The notes: generated by a model not told the origin, from the sequence alone. A stretch of 64,000 bases of DNA from an uncultured Ardenticatenia bacterium (GCA_937127125.1 CAKZLO010000003.1:62001-126000); one strand, 5' to 3'; positions 8,143 to 17,446 are shown, counted from the stretch's first letter. Numbers and translations are program-made.

Positions 8143-8317
8143 CCGCAGGCAAATATTATGTTATGCCTCACTGCATTTTTGTGTTCACCAAATTGTCGCA
8201 ACAGTTCACCAATGCGTACAGAGTCGCATACAGGTAGCGGATAGGGACCACGACAGTATCTATGGAAACCATGGATGGTTTGTCATTTCTAGGGTCACCA
8301 GCCCATAATGTAATAAT

Positions 8318-8346
8318 ATTATAACATGAAATACGATACTTGTCAA
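8318..8346 (-). promoter_or_regulatory. Consensus sigma-70 promoter facing the sugar operon
   Basis: On the minus strand the sequence reads TTGACA (8346-8341), 17-base spacer, TATAAT (8323-8318): a perfect match in both boxes. The predicted start is near 8311. It points toward the substrate-binding protein gene at 6706 but is separated from it by the whole IS3 element, so any read-through RNA would be antisense to the transposase and carry the 24-bp hairpin. Confidence 0.85.
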
Positions 8347-8644
8347 GGGGAATCAGGAGGGCAGCGCGCCACAAAGTCGCTCTGGCATGGGGTTCAGCCT
8401 CCTGCATACTATCCAGATACTGTACCGTGAGCCAAGGCAACAAGAATCAGCGGAGGCAATCACTAGGCAGGATTGACTTATAGGCATGCTTAGAAAGCAA
8501 GTCACACACGTGTGATTGGTCTTGGTCTGCGCCCCTGCGATATGGGGGCTGCCTCGCCTTGCGGCCACATCTCAAGAGGGACTGCCTCCGGACCCAAGCT
8601 CTATGAGCAGCACAGGACGTCTTTTTCCCCTTTCCTCTCGGCTG

Positions 8645-8653
8645 TGGTATACT
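8645..8653 (+). promoter_or_regulatory. Possible extended -10 promoter for the Rpe-like gene
   Basis: TGGTATACT (TGN plus TATACT) lies about 25 bases before ATG 8678. No good -35 box is found at 16-18 bases upstream, so this would rely on the TG extension. Confidence 0.4.
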
Positions 8654-8677
8654 ACATCCGCAACAAGGTTCCCTACT

Positions 8678-9394
8678 ATGATACGTGCGTTCCCCGTTCA
8701 GATAGCTCCTTCAATGATGTGCGCCGATGTGTGGCAGCTGGCGGAGCAGGTACGGCAGCTGGAACAGGCAGGCGTGGATTACCTCCACTTTGACGTCATG
8801 GATGCCCACTTTGTACCGAATATGCCAGTCGGAACGGTATTTCTTGAACAGCTGCGCGTCCACACCGAGGTGCCGTTTGATGTGCATCTGATGGTGGATA
8901 ACAATGATTTCTTCGTGCAGCTGTTGGCACCCATCGGAGTGCAGTCCATCTCGGTGCACGCCGAGTCAGCAGTCCACCTTGATCGCACGCTGGGGCTCAT
9001 TCGCAGCTATGGCATCAAGGCGGGTGTGGCGCTCAACCCTGCGACGCCGCTCTCAGTTTTGCATTACGTAACAGAGCAGATGGATTATGTATTGATTATG
9101 ACCGTCAATCCTGGTTTCGCAGGCCAACGTATGGTACCCTCTGCGTACCGCAAGATTCGCGATTGCCGTCTGTTCTTAGAAGAGAATGGTGTGGAGGTGC
9201 CTATCCAGGTGGACGGGAACGTCAGCTTCGATCGGATACCCCATATGGTCGCTGCCGGTGCCGATATCCTGGTGACAGGTACCAGCAGCGTTTTTCACCG
9301 AGATGGCACCCTTTTGGACAATATAGCACGTGTGCGTCAGGCAATCGCCGAGGGATTGAGGATGCGACATCATGACAGCCACCAGTTCGCATGA
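8678..9394 (+). CDS. Ribulose-phosphate 3-epimerase family protein (Rpe/AlsE)
   Basis: About 238 aa TIM-barrel sugar-phosphate epimerase. Family motifs: IAPSMMCAD at the N-terminus, LHFDVMDAHFVPN (metal and catalytic Asp), DVHLMV, IMTVNPGFAGQ and QVDGNVS. Rpe interconverts ribulose-5-P and xylulose-5-P; AlsE acts on allulose-6-P. The context (two sugar dehydrogenases downstream, a sugar operon divergently upstream) favours a catabolic AlsE-like role over the pentose pathway enzyme, but sequence alone does not decide. ATG 8678 is chosen because the 54 residues before it in the ORF are low-quality and AAGG lies 9 bases upstream. It overlaps the next gene by 23 bases. Confidence 0.85.
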   Translation: MIRAFPVQIAPSMMCADVWQLAEQVRQLEQAGVDYLHFDVMDAHFVPNMPVGTVFLEQLRVHTEVPFDVHLMVDNNDFFVQLLAPIGVQSISVHAESAVHLDRTLGLIRSYGIKAGVALNPATPLSVLHYVTEQMDYVLIMTVNPGFAGQRMVPSAYRKIRDCRLFLEENGVEVPIQVDGNVSFDRIPHMVAAGADILVTGTSSVFHRDGTLLDNIARVRQAIAEGLRMRHHDSHQFA

Positions 9395-10451
9395 TCAGGG
9401 AATGATGAATGCCTGCGTGCTGCATGCCGTGGGCGATATGCGCTATCAGCAGGTGCCGAAGCCACATCCTCAACGCGGACAGGTGTTGGTGCGCGTGGCG
9501 TATTGCGGTGTGTGCGGCTCCGACATTCCACGAGTGTTTGTCAAAGGCACCTATCATTTCCCCACTATCATCGGCCATGAATTCTCAGGTGTTGTGGAAG
9601 CTTGTGGCGAGGGCGTGGATCGGGTTGCGCCAGGCGAACACGTGGTGGTCTTTCCGCTTATCTGGTGCGGTAAGTGTGCACCATGCGAACAGGGCAAGTA
9701 TGTGCAGTGTGTGGATTACGACTACCTGGGTTCGCGTAGTGACGGTGCCTTTGCCGAATACGTGGTGGCACCTCAGGAGAATTTGCTGCGTGTGCCTGAG
9801 GGAGTCCCGCTCGAGGAGGCGGCTATGACCGAGCCGGCTGCCGTTGCACTGCACGCGTTGCGACGTGCCGAAGAGAATCTGCTCGGCCGCAGTGTAGCAG
9901 TGTTCGGTGCTGGCCCCATCGGACTGATGGTAGCCCAGTGGGCGCGTGCAATGGGAGCCACCCCGATCTTCATATTTGACATCGTCCCTCGCAAATTGCA
10001 AATGGCACAGGAGATGGGATTCGAGCTTACGTTCGATAATCGAGAGAACAATGCCTTGGAGATCATTCGCTCTGCTACACAGCGCGAGGGTGTGACAGTC
10101 TCGATTGAATGTGCTGGGGTGCCACAGACATTTGTTCAGGCAGCTGCCTGCACGATGCGAGGCGGCAAGATGATCATATTGGGTAATCCATCAGGGGACG
10201 TGATGTTGCCGGCGCCGCTTATCTCCCAGCTTATGCGACGCGAGGTAGCTTTGTTGGGAACGTGGAACTCGGATTACAGCGCAGCCGGCAACGACGATGA
10301 TTGGCGCGATGTGCTGACAGGTATGGCCCACGGGACAATCGCCTTGCACCCGCTTATCACGCACCGGGTTCCACTACGCGACGCGCCGCAGGCATTGCTT
10401 ATGATGCGGGAAGGACGCGAGTTCTTCTCCAAAGTGCTTGTTTATCCGTAG
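9372..10451 (+). CDS. Zinc-dependent polyol-phosphate dehydrogenase (GatD-like MDR family)
   Basis: 359 aa medium-chain dehydrogenase. Catalytic zinc ligands are in YCGVCGSDIPR and GHEFSGVVE; the structural zinc cysteines are in WCGKCAPCEQGKYVQC; the Rossmann motif is VFGAGPIGLMVAQ. The segments GSDIPR, YDYLGSRSDGAFAEYV and the overall order resemble galactitol-1-phosphate 5-dehydrogenase (GatD), so a polyol or polyol phosphate to ketose oxidation with NAD is inferred. ATG 9372 overlaps the epimerase end, giving coupling; ATG codons at 9402 and 9405 are alternatives with a close AGGGA. Paralogous to the following gene. Confidence 0.85.
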   Translation: MTATSSHDQGMMNACVLHAVGDMRYQQVPKPHPQRGQVLVRVAYCGVCGSDIPRVFVKGTYHFPTIIGHEFSGVVEACGEGVDRVAPGEHVVVFPLIWCGKCAPCEQGKYVQCVDYDYLGSRSDGAFAEYVVAPQENLLRVPEGVPLEEAAMTEPAAVALHALRRAEENLLGRSVAVFGAGPIGLMVAQWARAMGATPIFIFDIVPRKLQMAQEMGFELTFDNRENNALEIIRSATQREGVTVSIECAGVPQTFVQAAACTMRGGKMIILGNPSGDVMLPAPLISQLMRREVALLGTWNSDYSAAGNDDDWRDVLTGMAHGTIALHPLITHRVPLRDAPQALLMMREGREFFSKVLVYP

Positions 10452-10512
10452 AGCTTCTATAATTAAGAAGGTGTATTCTGATAGCATTGGGATCATTTCT
10501 GGGGAGGAGTGA

Positions 10513-11559
10513 ATGAAGGCAGCTGTTCTTGAAGCACCAGGCAAGCTGGTGGTCAAAGAAGTACCAACACCGCAAGTAGACGACTACTCCGCACTGCTGC
10601 GTGTAGAAGCGACCAGCATATGTGGATCAGATGTGCGTATCCTCCACCATGGTAATCCGCGCGTCCAGCCACCCGCCATCATCGGACACGAAGCTGCCGG
10701 GGTAATCGTGCAGGTAGGACGCCACGTGACGCGGGTCAGAGAGGGCGACCGTGTCGCCATCGGTGCAGATGTGCCTTGCGGCCAGTGTCGCTGGTGCCGC
10801 AACGGTTTGGGCAATAACTGTGCTATTAACTATGCGATTGGTTATCAGATTCCTGGAGCATTCGCAGAGTATATGCTTTTGCCGCGGCTGGTGCTGGAGG
10901 AAGGGCCTGTCACGCCTATCAGCGACAATCTGAGCTTTGAGGAAGCCTCGTTAGCCGAGCCGCTTGCCTGTGCTATCAATGGCATGGAACTAGCACAGGT
11001 GGGGCTGGGCAAAACAGTATGTATTATTGGCATGGGGCCCATTGGTTGTATAATGATTGACTTGGCCCGCGTAATGGGAGCTACCAAGGTCATCGCCGCC
11101 CAACGCAGCCAGGCGCGTATGGAAATCGCCCGATTCTATGAGGCAGACGTCTACATCGATACCTCACGTGAGGACTTGGTGGCACGTTGCCGCGAGGAGA
11201 CCAACGGTGAGGGGCCAGACGTTGTGATCACCGCTTGCGGTTCCGTGGAGGCGCACGAGCAGGCCATTGAGATGGTGGCGCATCGTGGCTATGTAAACCT
11301 CTTCGGTGGATTGAAGAAGGATGCACGCCCAATGTGTGTCCTTTCTAACACTATTCACTACAAAGAGTGTTTCGTCACCGGATCCCATGGCAGCGTCCCA
11401 CGTCACCATGAGCTGGCGGTCAAGCTGTTGGAGAAGGGACTGGTGCGCGTCGCACCGCTCATTACGCATCGCTTTCCGCTCAGCCGCATCGAGGACGGCT
11501 TCGCAGCAATGGAAGGGCGTTCGGGAATGAAGGTGATCATCCAACCGCAAGCCACATAA
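10513..11559 (+). CDS. Zinc-dependent alcohol/sorbitol dehydrogenase (MDR family)
   Basis: 348 aa, a second medium-chain dehydrogenase. ATSICGSDVRIL and GHEAAGVIV hold the catalytic zinc ligands, CGQCRWCRNGLGNNC the structural zinc, and IIGMGPIGCIMIDLAR the NAD-binding loop. SD GGGGAGGAG lies just before ATG 10513. A TATAAT at 10458-10463 might be a -10, but its -35 is poor, so co-transcription with the upstream dehydrogenase (61-bp gap) is as likely. Substrate is unknown; sorbitol/threonine-dehydrogenase-like enzymes are the nearest class. Sequence identity to the upstream paralogue is limited to family motifs, so this is not a recent duplication. Confidence 0.84.
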   Translation: MKAAVLEAPGKLVVKEVPTPQVDDYSALLRVEATSICGSDVRILHHGNPRVQPPAIIGHEAAGVIVQVGRHVTRVREGDRVAIGADVPCGQCRWCRNGLGNNCAINYAIGYQIPGAFAEYMLLPRLVLEEGPVTPISDNLSFEEASLAEPLACAINGMELAQVGLGKTVCIIGMGPIGCIMIDLARVMGATKVIAAQRSQARMEIARFYEADVYIDTSREDLVARCREETNGEGPDVVITACGSVEAHEQAIEMVAHRGYVNLFGGLKKDARPMCVLSNTIHYKECFVTGSHGSVPRHHELAVKLLEKGLVRVAPLITHRFPLSRIEDGFAAMEGRSGMKVIIQPQAT

Positions 11560-11592
11560 TAATGTTAGGCACTTGGGGTAGGGGGTGTCGCT

Positions 11593-13272
11593 ATGAGCCA
11601 TGATCTGCAGGCGAAACGCCAGGAGTGGGAAGAGAAGGTGCTAGCGCCATTCGTGGCACGCGATCCAAATTGGGCGCAGAATCTTGAGACACCTTCTCAA
11701 ATACCGGAAGATCTGCTGTACCTCCCCCCTGATACGGTTGGTGATACCTATGCCGCTGAATATCTGACACAATTGGGGTTTCCGGGACAATATCCCTTTA
11801 CACGTGGTATATACCCCAATATGTACCGTGGCCGATTGTGGACGATGCGTCAGTATGCCGGCTACGCAACTGCGGAGGAAACCAACGCACGTTACAAGTA
11901 CTTGCTGAATCAGGGCCAGACAGGCCTGAGCGTCGCCTTCGATCTGCCCACGCAGATCGGTTACGATGCCGACCACTCGTTCGCACAAGGGGAAGTGGGC
12001 AAGGTAGGCGTCTCTGTATCTTCGCTTGCCGATATGGAGAGTCTCTTCTCGGGTATTCCTCTCGACAAGGTCTCCACCAGTATGACCATCAACGCTCCAG
12101 CAGCGGTGCTGCTGGCGATGTATATCGCGGTTGCTAGGAAGCAAGGGGTGTCGCTCGATCAATTGCGCGGCACGGTGCAGAATGACATTCTTAAAGAATA
12201 CATAGCGCGTGGCACTTACATCTTTCCCCCTGCACCATCGATGCGCCTCATTACCGACATGTTCCAGTACTGCAAGCAGCATATGCCCCGGTGGAACACG
12301 ATCAGTATCAGTGGTTACCACATTCGCGAGGCAGGTGCCACAGCGGTACAGGAAATAGCATTTACCTTTGCTAATGCGATAGCGTATGTGGAAGCAGCGC
12401 TGAAAGCTGGCCTGCAGGTCGACGAGTTCGCGCCTCAGCTGACGTTTTTCTTTGCTGCGCAGAATCACCTACTGGAGGAGGTTGCCAAGTTTCGCGCTGC
12501 CCGCCGTCTGTGGGCACGGTTGATGCGCGATCGCTTCGGTGCCCGTGATCCCAAGAGCATGATGTTGCGCTTCCACACTCAAACGGCAGGTGTTGCACTT
12601 ACGGCGCAGCAACCTATGAACAACATAGTGCGTGTCACGATTCAAGCGCTGGCAGCTGTGCTGGGGGGCACTCAGAGTCTCCACACCAATAGCATGGATG
12701 AAGCACTCTCGTTGCCCACGGAGGACACTGTCCAGGTCGCCCTGCGCACACAACAAATTATCGCTTACGAGAGCGGGGTGACCGACACAGTAGATCCCCT
12801 TGCTGGCAGCTATTATGTCGAGCACCTTACCGACGAAATTGAGCGGCGTGTGATCGCCTACCTAGAGCGTATTGATCGCATGGGAGGCGCTCTGGGTGCT
12901 ATCGAATCAGGCTTTATGCAACGCGAAATCCAAGAGAGCGCCTACCGCTATCAGCAGGCGGTGGAGAGCGGACAGCGCGTTGTAGTCGGCGTCAATCGAT
13001 TTCAGGTGCGCGAAGAAAAACGCCTGCGCCCTCTGCGTATTGACGAGTCAGTGCAAGAAGCACAGGCACAACGACTCAAGGAGCTGCGTGCTCAACGTGA
13101 TCAATCGGCCGTGGCGCGTGCCCTCACAGAGCTGGAGGCGGCAGCAGCCGGCAACGAGAATGTGATGCCTTACATCTTGCAAGCGGTCGAGGCATATGCC
13201 ACTCTGGGCGAGATCTGTGGAATTCTGCGCCGTGTCTTCGGAGAGTATCGCGCGGCAAGTGGCATCTTTTGA
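11593..13272 (+). CDS. mcmA1: Methylmalonyl-CoA mutase, catalytic (alpha) subunit
   Basis: 559 aa. Converts methylmalonyl-CoA to succinyl-CoA as the substrate-binding TIM-barrel half; it lacks the cobalamin-binding C-terminal domain, which is encoded separately at 17633. Recognisable motifs are [14 protein letters not shown]-like PYTRG region, [73 protein letters not shown] and [10 protein letters not shown], in family order. SD GGGGGTG precedes ATG 11593. First gene of a propionate/methylmalonyl cluster with epimerase, B12 subunit and MeaB. Confidence 0.96.
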   Translation: MSHDLQAKRQEWEEKVLAPFVARDPNWAQNLETPSQIPEDLLYLPPDTVGDTYAAEYLTQLGFPGQYPFTRGIYPNMYRGRLWTMRQYAGYATAEETNARYKYLLNQGQTGLSVAFDLPTQIGYDADHSFAQGEVGKVGVSVSSLADMESLFSGIPLDKVSTSMTINAPAAVLLAMYIAVARKQGVSLDQLRGTVQNDILKEYIARGTYIFPPAPSMRLITDMFQYCKQHMPRWNTISISGYHIREAGATAVQEIAFTFANAIAYVEAALKAGLQVDEFAPQLTFFFAAQNHLLEEVAKFRAARRLWARLMRDRFGARDPKSMMLRFHTQTAGVALTAQQPMNNIVRVTIQALAAVLGGTQSLHTNSMDEALSLPTEDTVQVALRTQQIIAYESGVTDTVDPLAGSYYVEHLTDEIERRVIAYLERIDRMGGALGAIESGFMQREIQESAYRYQQAVESGQRVVVGVNRFQVREEKRLRPLRIDESVQEAQAQRLKELRAQRDQSAVARALTELEAAAAGNENVMPYILQAVEAYATLGEICGILRRVFGEYRAASGIF

Positions 13273-13295
13273 CACAGAGGATGAGGTCGACCACG

Positions 13296-13709
13296 ATGTT
13301 ACAACAAATTGAGCACATTGCTATTGTGGTACAAGACCTGGAGGCAGCGCTCCATGTCTATCGTGATGTGTTAGGACTTCCTCTGGTGCGCATTGAGGAG
13401 GTGCCAGCTGAGAGTGTGAAGGTAGCTTTTCTGGAGCTGCCACGCGGAGGAAGCCACATTGAGCTGGTGCAACCCACAGACACTGAGAGTGGCATCGCGC
13501 GCTTCCTAAGTAAACGGGGCGAAGGTGTTCACCACATCTGTTTTCGCGTCGAGAATGTTGCAGAGGCGATGTCGCGGCTGCTATCTGCAGGTCTGGAGCT
13601 TATTGGTCAGGAAGTGCGAGTTAACCGGGAAGGACGCTCGTACATTTTTGTGCATCCTAAGTCCACTCATGGGGTTTTAATTGAGCTATATGAGGTAAAA
13701 TCTTCCTGA
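13296..13709 (+). CDS. mce: Methylmalonyl-CoA epimerase
   Basis: 137 aa VOC-superfamily enzyme that interconverts the (S) and (R) forms of methylmalonyl-CoA for the mutase. Metal ligands sit in IEHIAIVV (His), EGVHHICF (His) and VLIELYE (Glu), and the paired beta-alpha-beta modules are visible. ATG 13296 is used with GAGGT upstream; the ORF-track TTG at 13269 overlaps the mutase stop and adds a non-conserved stretch. It lies 23 bp after the mutase gene, so co-transcription is likely. Confidence 0.93.
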   Translation: MLQQIEHIAIVVQDLEAALHVYRDVLGLPLVRIEEVPAESVKVAFLELPRGGSHIELVQPTDTESGIARFLSKRGEGVHHICFRVENVAEAMSRLLSAGLELIGQEVRVNREGRSYIFVHPKSTHGVLIELYEVKSS

Positions 13710-13777
13710 GCAGGCGCTTCTGATTCTTATTGCCTCTTACAGTCTGCTCTTGCTAGTACGGCGTCGGGTGCCAGAAT

Positions 13778-16700
13778 ATGCCGGACGAAACGGTTGAGCT
13801 GCATTCTAAGAGCATGCGTCACAGAGCAGCGGGCGAAGCGACATCGCATCTCTCCAACCCATTGTTGCCGGCACGCTGGGGTAATGCACCACAACAAAAA
13901 CTTCTCAACGCATTGATCAAGCTCCTCAAGGTTCACAGTAGCCAGGACGCCTATAGTATCCTTTGTCACACGCTGGCCAAGACAGGATACATCTCATTCG
14001 TGGTTGCTCTGGAGGCGCAATTGCCCACCAGTGGTAGCCCAAGCGCAGAGACGGCTTCGTGCGTTTTCGTAGCGGCTGCAGTCCCAAGGCGAAGCCTGTT
14101 GCGATGTATTACGCGTGCGATTGGCCGGCCGATAGTGGGATATCGTGCACCACTACATTGTCTTCCCTTAGGAGCAGAGACTTTTTCCTTGGGTGAAGCA
14201 AGGTTAACCGAGTTGGGCTCGGATAACTTGCTGAAATTGTTCTCGCTCACCAGAGAGCATATCCCGCCCCGCTCGGTACGCCAGATGGGAGCTGGACAGT
14301 GTCTTACTATGCCCTTGCCTTCCCCTGAAACGCCCACTGCTTTGCTAGTGATAGGGGATGACCTCTACCCCTCAGACCTGCCATTCTTCCGCTGGCTGAT
14401 GCGTTACCTTTATGTAGTAACAAGCACCACACATTTGGTGGCAATGGAACGTCGTCGACATGCAGAGGCTGAACTGCTGAGCACGTTGGCAATGGCTATC
14501 AATTCAACCCGTGGATTGTACGACCTGCTTGATCTAGTAGTGCATCGAATCCGGGACTTGTACCAAGCAACTGCTTGCTCGGTCTCGCTCCTGGACGCGA
14601 CAGGCGGGAATTTCGTGCTCGAGGCTACAACCGATCCCTCTCTCCACACTCGAGAAGAACGAATAGTGTTTCCGGCCCAACATAGCGTCGCTGGCCATGC
14701 CATCCGTGAGCGACGGACGCTGATCTGCAACGATCTTCGTCGGGTGCCAGAATACTATGGACGGTTAGCGCATCGCGCCGACGTTGAACAGTTCCGCTCC
14801 ATGATTACAGCGCCTTTAATTGTGGAAGACAAACCGCTTGGCGTCATTCAGCTCCTTAGCACACAGGCAAATGCTTTCAGTTCGACCAATGCAGAAACGC
14901 TTACTACAGTAGCAGGTATGGTGGCGTCCGCTGTGGCCAGGGCACACTCCTACGAACATGCTCTGGCATTGGCGATTTCTGAACGTCGCCAACGCGAAAT
15001 AGCCGAAAGATTGCGTCGTGTAGCATTATGGGTTAATGCCAGCCTAGATCTAGATGTAGTGCTCAACCGCATTCTGGAACAACTGGCTGAGGTAGTGCCG
15101 TACGACAGCGCTTCTATTCTGTTATTAACTGATGGACGTATGGAGATGCGCGCTGGCAGAGGGTTTGCCGATCCAGATGCTATCAAGGAGAACAGTTGTC
15201 GCATTAACTTGCAAGATTCAGAACTGTTCCGAGAGATGAGCCACACACGCCTTCCAATTGTTCTGGATGACGTGTGGGAAGACAAGCGCTTTATACTCGT
15301 ACCCGGCTCCGAGCAAATCCGTTCCTGGATCGGTGTGCCTTTGATTGCTCAGGATCAGGTGATCGGCATGTTGAGCGTTGATCGATATGAGCCGGGTGCA
15401 TACAACGCCGAGGATGCTCAGACAGCACTTCATTTTGCAATGCAGGCTGCGATAGCAATCGAAAATGCGCGCTTGCATCATATGGTGCAAATGCGTGCCG
15501 AGGAGCTGGGGATGCACGTGTCGGCACGCACAGCGGAGCTGAATCGCGTCCACGAGCGCATGCGTGCCGTGCTAGAACAAGCTGGTGAAGCTATTGTGCT
15601 GACTGCCCCAGACGGAGTCATTGAGTATGCCAATCCTGCATGGGAACGCCTAACCGGCCTCCGTGTCGAAGAGGCTGTGCGAAACCAGTTGCGTGTCGTC
15701 TCGCCAGAGCATTTCCCCGAACTGTTTATGGACCGGGAGACTCTGGCACAACGACCGCACGTATACCGTCGTGCTATAAGCGACCACCGCCAGGATGGGT
15801 CGGGCTACACGGTTGAAGCGACGGTTTCGCCTGTATTCGTCACCAGCGGAGAACAGTCCGAGCTGGTAAATCTGGTTGTTGTTTATCGCGACATAACTGA
15901 ACGCACAGAGCTGGAGCGTCAGAAAAACCTGTTCATAAGTACAGCGGCACATCAGCTGCGCACGCCGCTCACTTCGATATTGGGGTTCAGCGAGCTGCTC
16001 CTGACGCGTTCAGATCTGTCCCCTGAGCAACAGCAGCGTTATCTGAACTACATTCACGAAAGGGCACAGCTCATGTGCGAGCTGGTCCAGGATTTGTTTG
16101 ACGTAGCACGTTTTGAAGCGGGTGCTCGCCTGGAACTTCATCTCGAACCCTTGGACATAGGAACGCTATTGGACAATGTGCTGTTGGATTGGCAAGAGCG
16201 ATCACCCGACTATCGGTTTATACTAGAGACAACACCTGGATGTCCTTTAGTGTATGTAGATCGCGCCCGGCTGGTCAACCAAGTGTTGTATCATTTGCTC
16301 TCCAATGCCACACAATACTCTCCACCAGGCAGCACAGTCAAGATAGCAGCGAAACCTGTGGGCAAATACGTTGAGGTGATCATTGCCGACACAGGTGTCG
16401 GGATGACAGCCGATCAGGTACGCAACCTGTTTACCAAGTTCTGGCGAGCGGATGACTCGCCCACAGCTGTCGAGGGTAGCGGACTCGGGCTGGTGGTTGT
16501 CAAGCACATAGTCGAGCAGCACGGTGGTCGCATCTGGATAGACAGCACCCCAGGGAAGGGCACTGTTGTGCACTTCACTTTGCCTCAGGCAGAACCTTCG
16601 ACGGTGGTGTTGATCGTGGAGGACGAAGAAACGATGCGTGAGTTTGAGCAAGATGTATTACACACCGCACATATTGACAGCCTGTTGGCCAACGATGGGG

Positions 16701-17032
16701 AAGAAGCGTTACGCATGGCTGTCTACCAGCCCGATCTGGTGCTACTCGACTTGATGCTGCCAGGCATCTCCGGCCTTGAGGTACTCAAAGCATTGAAAGA
16801 AGATCCTGCCACCACGTCGATCCCGGTCTTGGTAGTGTCTGCGTTGTCCAGCTGGCAGATCATCGAGGAGGTGCATCGTTTGGGCGCAGTGGATTTCCTG
16901 GTCAAGCCATTTTCGCCAGCTGAGCTGATAGGTCGGGTGCGTAAAGCTCTATGGCGGCAACGACACACTCTGCATGGTAGTGTTGAACAACCATTCATCT
17001 CCGATGGTCGCTCATGCGAAGTGATGGGATAA
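13778..17032 (+). CDS. Large cytoplasmic hybrid sensor histidine kinase (GAF-GAF-PAS-HK-REC)
   Basis: 1084 aa with no membrane segment. After a poorly recognised 200-residue N-terminus there are two GAF domains (about 245-390 and 405-565), a short coiled coil, a PAS domain (about 605-705), the HisKA domain with phospho-accepting H725 in AAHQLRTPLTS, an HATPase domain (IADTGVGM, GSGLGL) and a C-terminal receiver with Asp991 in LLDLMLPG. The start has no clear SD; ATG 13814 is a possible alternative. It lies 68 bp after mce and 42 bp before a stand-alone receiver, its likely partner. It interrupts the methylmalonyl-CoA genes, so it may sense a signal linked to that pathway, but the ligand cannot be read from the sequence. 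Confidence 0.9.
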   Translation: MPDETVELHSKSMRHRAAGEATSHLSNPLLPARWGNAPQQKLLNALIKLLKVHSSQDAYSILCHTLAKTGYISFVVALEAQLPTSGSPSAETASCVFVAAAVPRRSLLRCITRAIGRPIVGYRAPLHCLPLGAETFSLGEARLTELGSDNLLKLFSLTREHIPPRSVRQMGAGQCLTMPLPSPETPTALLVIGDDLYPSDLPFFRWLMRYLYVVTSTTHLVAMERRRHAEAELLSTLAMAINSTRGLYDLLDLVVHRIRDLYQATACSVSLLDATGGNFVLEATTDPSLHTREERIVFPAQHSVAGHAIRERRTLICNDLRRVPEYYGRLAHRADVEQFRSMITAPLIVEDKPLGVIQLLSTQANAFSSTNAETLTTVAGMVASAVARAHSYEHALALAISERRQREIAERLRRVALWVNASLDLDVVLNRILEQLAEVVPYDSASILLLTDGRMEMRAGRGFADPDAIKENSCRINLQDSELFREMSHTRLPIVLDDVWEDKRFILVPGSEQIRSWIGVPLIAQDQVIGMLSVDRYEPGAYNAEDAQTALHFAMQAAIAIENARLHHMVQMRAEELGMHVSARTAELNRVHERMRAVLEQAGEAIVLTAPDGVIEYANPAWERLTGLRVEEAVRNQLRVVSPEHFPELFMDRETLAQRPHVYRRAISDHRQDGSGYTVEATVSPVFVTSGEQSELVNLVVVYRDITERTELERQKNLFISTAAHQLRTPLTSILGFSELLLTRSDLSPEQQQRYLNYIHERAQLMCELVQDLFDVARFEAGARLELHLEPLDIGTLLDNVLLDWQERSPDYRFILETTPGCPLVYVDRARLVNQVLYHLLSNATQYSPPGSTVKIAAKPVGKYVEVIIADTGVGMTADQVRNLFTKFWRADDSPTAVEGSGLGLVVVKHIVEQHGGRIWIDSTPGKGTVVHFTLPQAEPSTVVLIVEDEETMREFEQDVLHTAHIDSLLANDGEEALRMAVYQPDLVLLDLMLPGISGLEVLKALKEDPATTSIPVLVVSALSSWQIIEEVHRLGAVDFLVKPFSPAELIGRVRKALWRQRHTLHGSVEQPFISDGRSCEVMG

Positions 17033-17074
17033 TTCACCGAGCCTTTGTGGAATTCCCCATGATAGGAGGAGGAC

Positions 17075-17446
17075 GTGAAAAAGATCCTGATCGTGGATGA
17101 CCAACCAGAAGTACGTGAGCTAGTGGAGGTGACGTTAAGCATCGGTGATTACCAAATCATACAAGCATCAAGTGGAGATGAGGCGTTAGCGTTGGCTCGC
17201 GCTGAACACCCCGATCTGGTGTTGCTGGATGTGATGATGCCTAACAGCTCTCTCGACGGTTTTGAAGTGTGTCGTCGCATCAAATCGGATCCTGTCCTGC
17301 GCAACACGGTAGTGATCATGGTAACAGCGCGCGGTCAGAAGCAAGACTTGCAGATGGGCAAGGCAGCAGGAGCGGATGGCTACTTTACCAAACCCTTTAG
17401 CCCCCTAGAACTGATGAGCAAGGTAGAAGAAGTGTTGGGAGAGTGA
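17075..17446 (+). CDS. Stand-alone receiver-domain response regulator
   Basis: 123 aa CheY-like receiver without output domain. The acidic pair DD (8-9), phospho-acceptor Asp52 in LLDVMMP, a conserved Thr in VTAR and Lys in TKPFSP are all present, so it should be phosphorylatable. The GTG start at 17075 has an excellent SD (AGGAGGA). It probably receives phosphate from the hybrid kinase just upstream and acts through protein contacts. Confidence 0.93.
   Translation: MKKILIVDDQPEVRELVEVTLSIGDYQIIQASSGDEALALARAEHPDLVLLDVMMPNSSLDGFEVCRRIKSDPVLRNTVVIMVTARGQKQDLQMGKAAGADGYFTKPFSPLELMSKVEEVLGE

Larger units (their letters stand above)
6716..8147 (+). mobile_element. IS3-family insertion sequence, about 1.43 kb
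   Basis: The element is bounded by imperfect terminal inverted repeats: left TTGGCCCCAAAAACTGGACCAC at 6721-6742, and its partner GTGGTCCAAAGAATGGGGCCAA at 8121-8142, matching at 17 of 22 positions with all five mismatches central. Extending outward both ends give 5'-TG...CA-3', placing the ends at about 6716 and 8147. It encodes OrfA and a DDE transposase OrfB. No target-site duplication is visible in the flanks (CCC on the left, GGC on the right), which suggests decay or recombination between copies. About 240 bp with no gene, including a 24-bp inverted repeat, separate the transposase stop from the right repeat. Insertion is 9 bases from the start codon of the substrate-binding protein gene. 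Confidence 0.88.
8148..8677. other. Gene-free divergent regulatory region
   Basis: About 530 bp between the IS right end and the Rpe-like gene. No convincing ORF: candidates on both strands lack SD sites and family-like sequence. It holds a perfect minus-strand promoter (8318-8346) and a probable plus-strand extended -10 (8645-8653). It appears to be the original divergent control region between the sugar operon and the epimerase/dehydrogenase genes. Confidence 0.6.

Noticed and set aside
6710-8152. Target-site duplication around the IS3 element
   Set aside because: Flanking bases were compared for ends at TG/CA, TTGG/CCAA and CCTG/CAGG; none gives matching 3-5 bp direct repeats.
10458-10463. 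TATAAT before the second zinc dehydrogenase as a promoter
   Set aside because: No acceptable -35 at 16-18 bases; kept only as a remark in the gene entry.
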